Position numbers and translations under genes: made by a program. From NCBI GenBank assembly GCA_947458745.1, contig CANGYQ010000002.1, forward strand, positions 124,001 through 188,000: a stretch of 64,000 nt of DNA. Direction: 5' to 3'. Position 1 is the first letter of the stretch. Each line of letters opens with the position of its first letter. This document shows positions 63,224 to 64,000 of this stretch, piece after piece. The notes under the pieces were generated by a model. It ran no database searches and had not been told where the DNA came from. It saw only the letters and a program-made list of their open reading frames with translations. The DNA comes from Bryobacteraceae bacterium (GTDB taxonomy: Bacteria > Acidobacteriota > Terriglobia > Bryobacterales > Bryobacteraceae).

Positions 63224-64000
63224 CTACCCCCGCCGCAGCGCGTTCTCCAGCAGCAGGTCGAGAAAGGCTTGCGCTGGGGCCGACAGCGGTTCGCGGCTGG
63301 AGTGCACAATGCCCAGCGGACGCCGCAAGCTACGCGGTACCAGCGGGATGGCGACTAAGCGCCCGATCTCGACCCAGCTTTTCACCACCGGCTTCGGCAA
63401 AATACTGACCCCCTGAGAAAGCGCCACGGCTTCGCGCACCGAATCCATGTTGTCCAAGTGCAGCACCTTCTTCACGGTCACCTTTTGCTCTCGCAGAAAA
63501 CGGTCCAGGTGGCGCTGGATGGGTAGGTCTTCGTCAAAGGCGACAAACGGTTCTCCCGCCAGCGCCATGGGGTGCACGGACGGCATCTGCGCAAACCGGT
63601 GGGTGGGGGCGGCCGTCAGCACCATCTCCTCCTCCCGCCAAGGGATCGCCACCAGATCGCGGGAGGACTTGGGATAGCTCACCAAACCCAGATCCGCCTC
63701 GCCATCACGGATGGCCTCGTAGATCCGTTCCGGACGCATGTAGTCCACCGTCAGTTGTGCCGCCGGGTAGCGCTGGCGGAACTCCTCCTGCAGCCGGTTC
63801 AGTTCCGGCAGGCGGAGTGAGTAGATGGCCACAAACCGGACTCCGGTACGGGGCTGCGCACTCAGCGCCGCAATTGACGACTGCAGTTCGTCATGCTGGC
63901 GCAGCACCTGCTGGCAGAACTCCAGATACGCCGTTCCCGCCGCCGTCAGCTTCATCGGCCGCCGGCTGAGCAGCGGGGTGGCGAATCGGCGCTCCAACTC
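63224..64000 (-). CDS. LysR-family transcriptional regulator, N-terminus cut by the window edge
   Basis: The frame is open to the right edge; the visible part begins with the end of the helix-turn-helix (ELERRFATPLLSRRPMKLTAAG), so about 30-40 residues are missing. The linker helix (QHDELQSSIAALS) leads to the periplasmic-binding-protein-like effector domain (VRFVAIYSLRLPELNRLQEEF, AIRDGEADLGLVSYP, ISILPKPVVKSW). It looks like the CysB/CbbR-like general group; target genes are unknown. Confidence 0.88.
   Translation of the reverse strand, partial: ELERRFATPLLSRRPMKLTAAGTAYLEFCQQVLRQHDELQSSIAALSAQPRTGVRFVAIYSLRLPELNRLQEEFRQRYPAAQLTVDYMRPERIYEAIRDGEADLGLVSYPKSSRDLVAIPWREEEMVLTAAPTHRFAQMPSVHPMALAGEPFVAFDEDLPIQRHLDRFLREQKVTVKKVLHLDNMDSVREAVALSQGVSILPKPVVKSWVEIGRLVAIPLVPRSLRRPLGIVHSSREPLSAPAQAFLDLLLENALRRG

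Noticed and set aside
62093..63358. Long plus-strand frame across the seven-heme cytochrome
   Set aside because: Shadow of the cytochrome gene, whose seven CxxCH motifs are on the minus strand.

Overview
The window (about 62% G+C) looks like chromosomal DNA of an Acidobacteriota bacterium of the Solibacter/Bryobacter type. I infer this from family content only: two DUF1549/DUF1553 + DUF1501 gene sets, an Oar-type TonB-dependent receptor with an N-terminal carboxypeptidase-regulatory domain, many exported sugar-modifying enzymes with twin-arginine leaders, a PEP-CTERM protein, tandem DUF6644 genes and a DUF6152 protein. No prophage, insertion sequence, CRISPR array, rRNA or complete tRNA was recognised.

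Layout. 1-6 kb: the 3'-cut esterase, a PEP-CTERM protein, and a c-type-cytochrome/DUF1549-DUF1553 protein overlapping a DUF1501 protein. 6-9.9 kb: a cytochrome c556-like lipoprotein, two DUF6644 membrane proteins and three secreted proteins. 9.9-15.8 kb (minus): an nfrB-nfrA-like pair, i.e. a processive glycosyltransferase with c-di-GMP-binding-type MshEN modules and its large TPR outer-membrane partner. 16.2-20.5 kb (plus): rplM-rpsI and rpsB-tsf-pyrH-frr. 20.5-34.5 kb: an accessory sugar-metabolism region (triple RidA protein, TIM-barrel isomerase, bicupin, two Gfo/Idh/MocA oxidoreductases, TonB receptor, sialidase-like protein, DapA-family aldolase, enolase-superfamily dehydratase), interrupted by a vapBC pair, a DinB protein and a decayed PIN-domain gene. 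34.6-35.6 kb: a toxin-antitoxin-like pair with an operator/promoter that predicts a leaderless mRNA. 35.6-46.7 kb (minus): rplA-rplJ-rplL, then rpoB-rpoC and a small secreted protein. 46.9-51 kb (minus): a second DUF1549/DUF1553-DUF1501 operon ending in a SUMF1-like protein. 51-64 kb: a two-gene photolyase-like pair in reversed domain order, an M28 peptidase facing a DtxR/MntR-like regulator, a UDP-xylose-synthase-like epimerase, an EtfD-like Fe-S membrane oxidoreductase, ybaK, pilT, a sugar isomerase, a frameshifted acid phosphatase, a seven-heme cytochrome and a 5'-cut LysR regulator.

Most notable: the beta subunit of RNA polymerase carries an extra segment with two zinc ribbons, the first of which copies the cysteine spacing and several residues of the beta' N-terminal zinc finger encoded next door. 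Also of interest are the split, order-reversed photolyase pair, the single-chain triple RidA protein, the NfrB homologue with two to three MshEN-like repeats, and the compact operator/leaderless promoter of the PIN-toxin pair.
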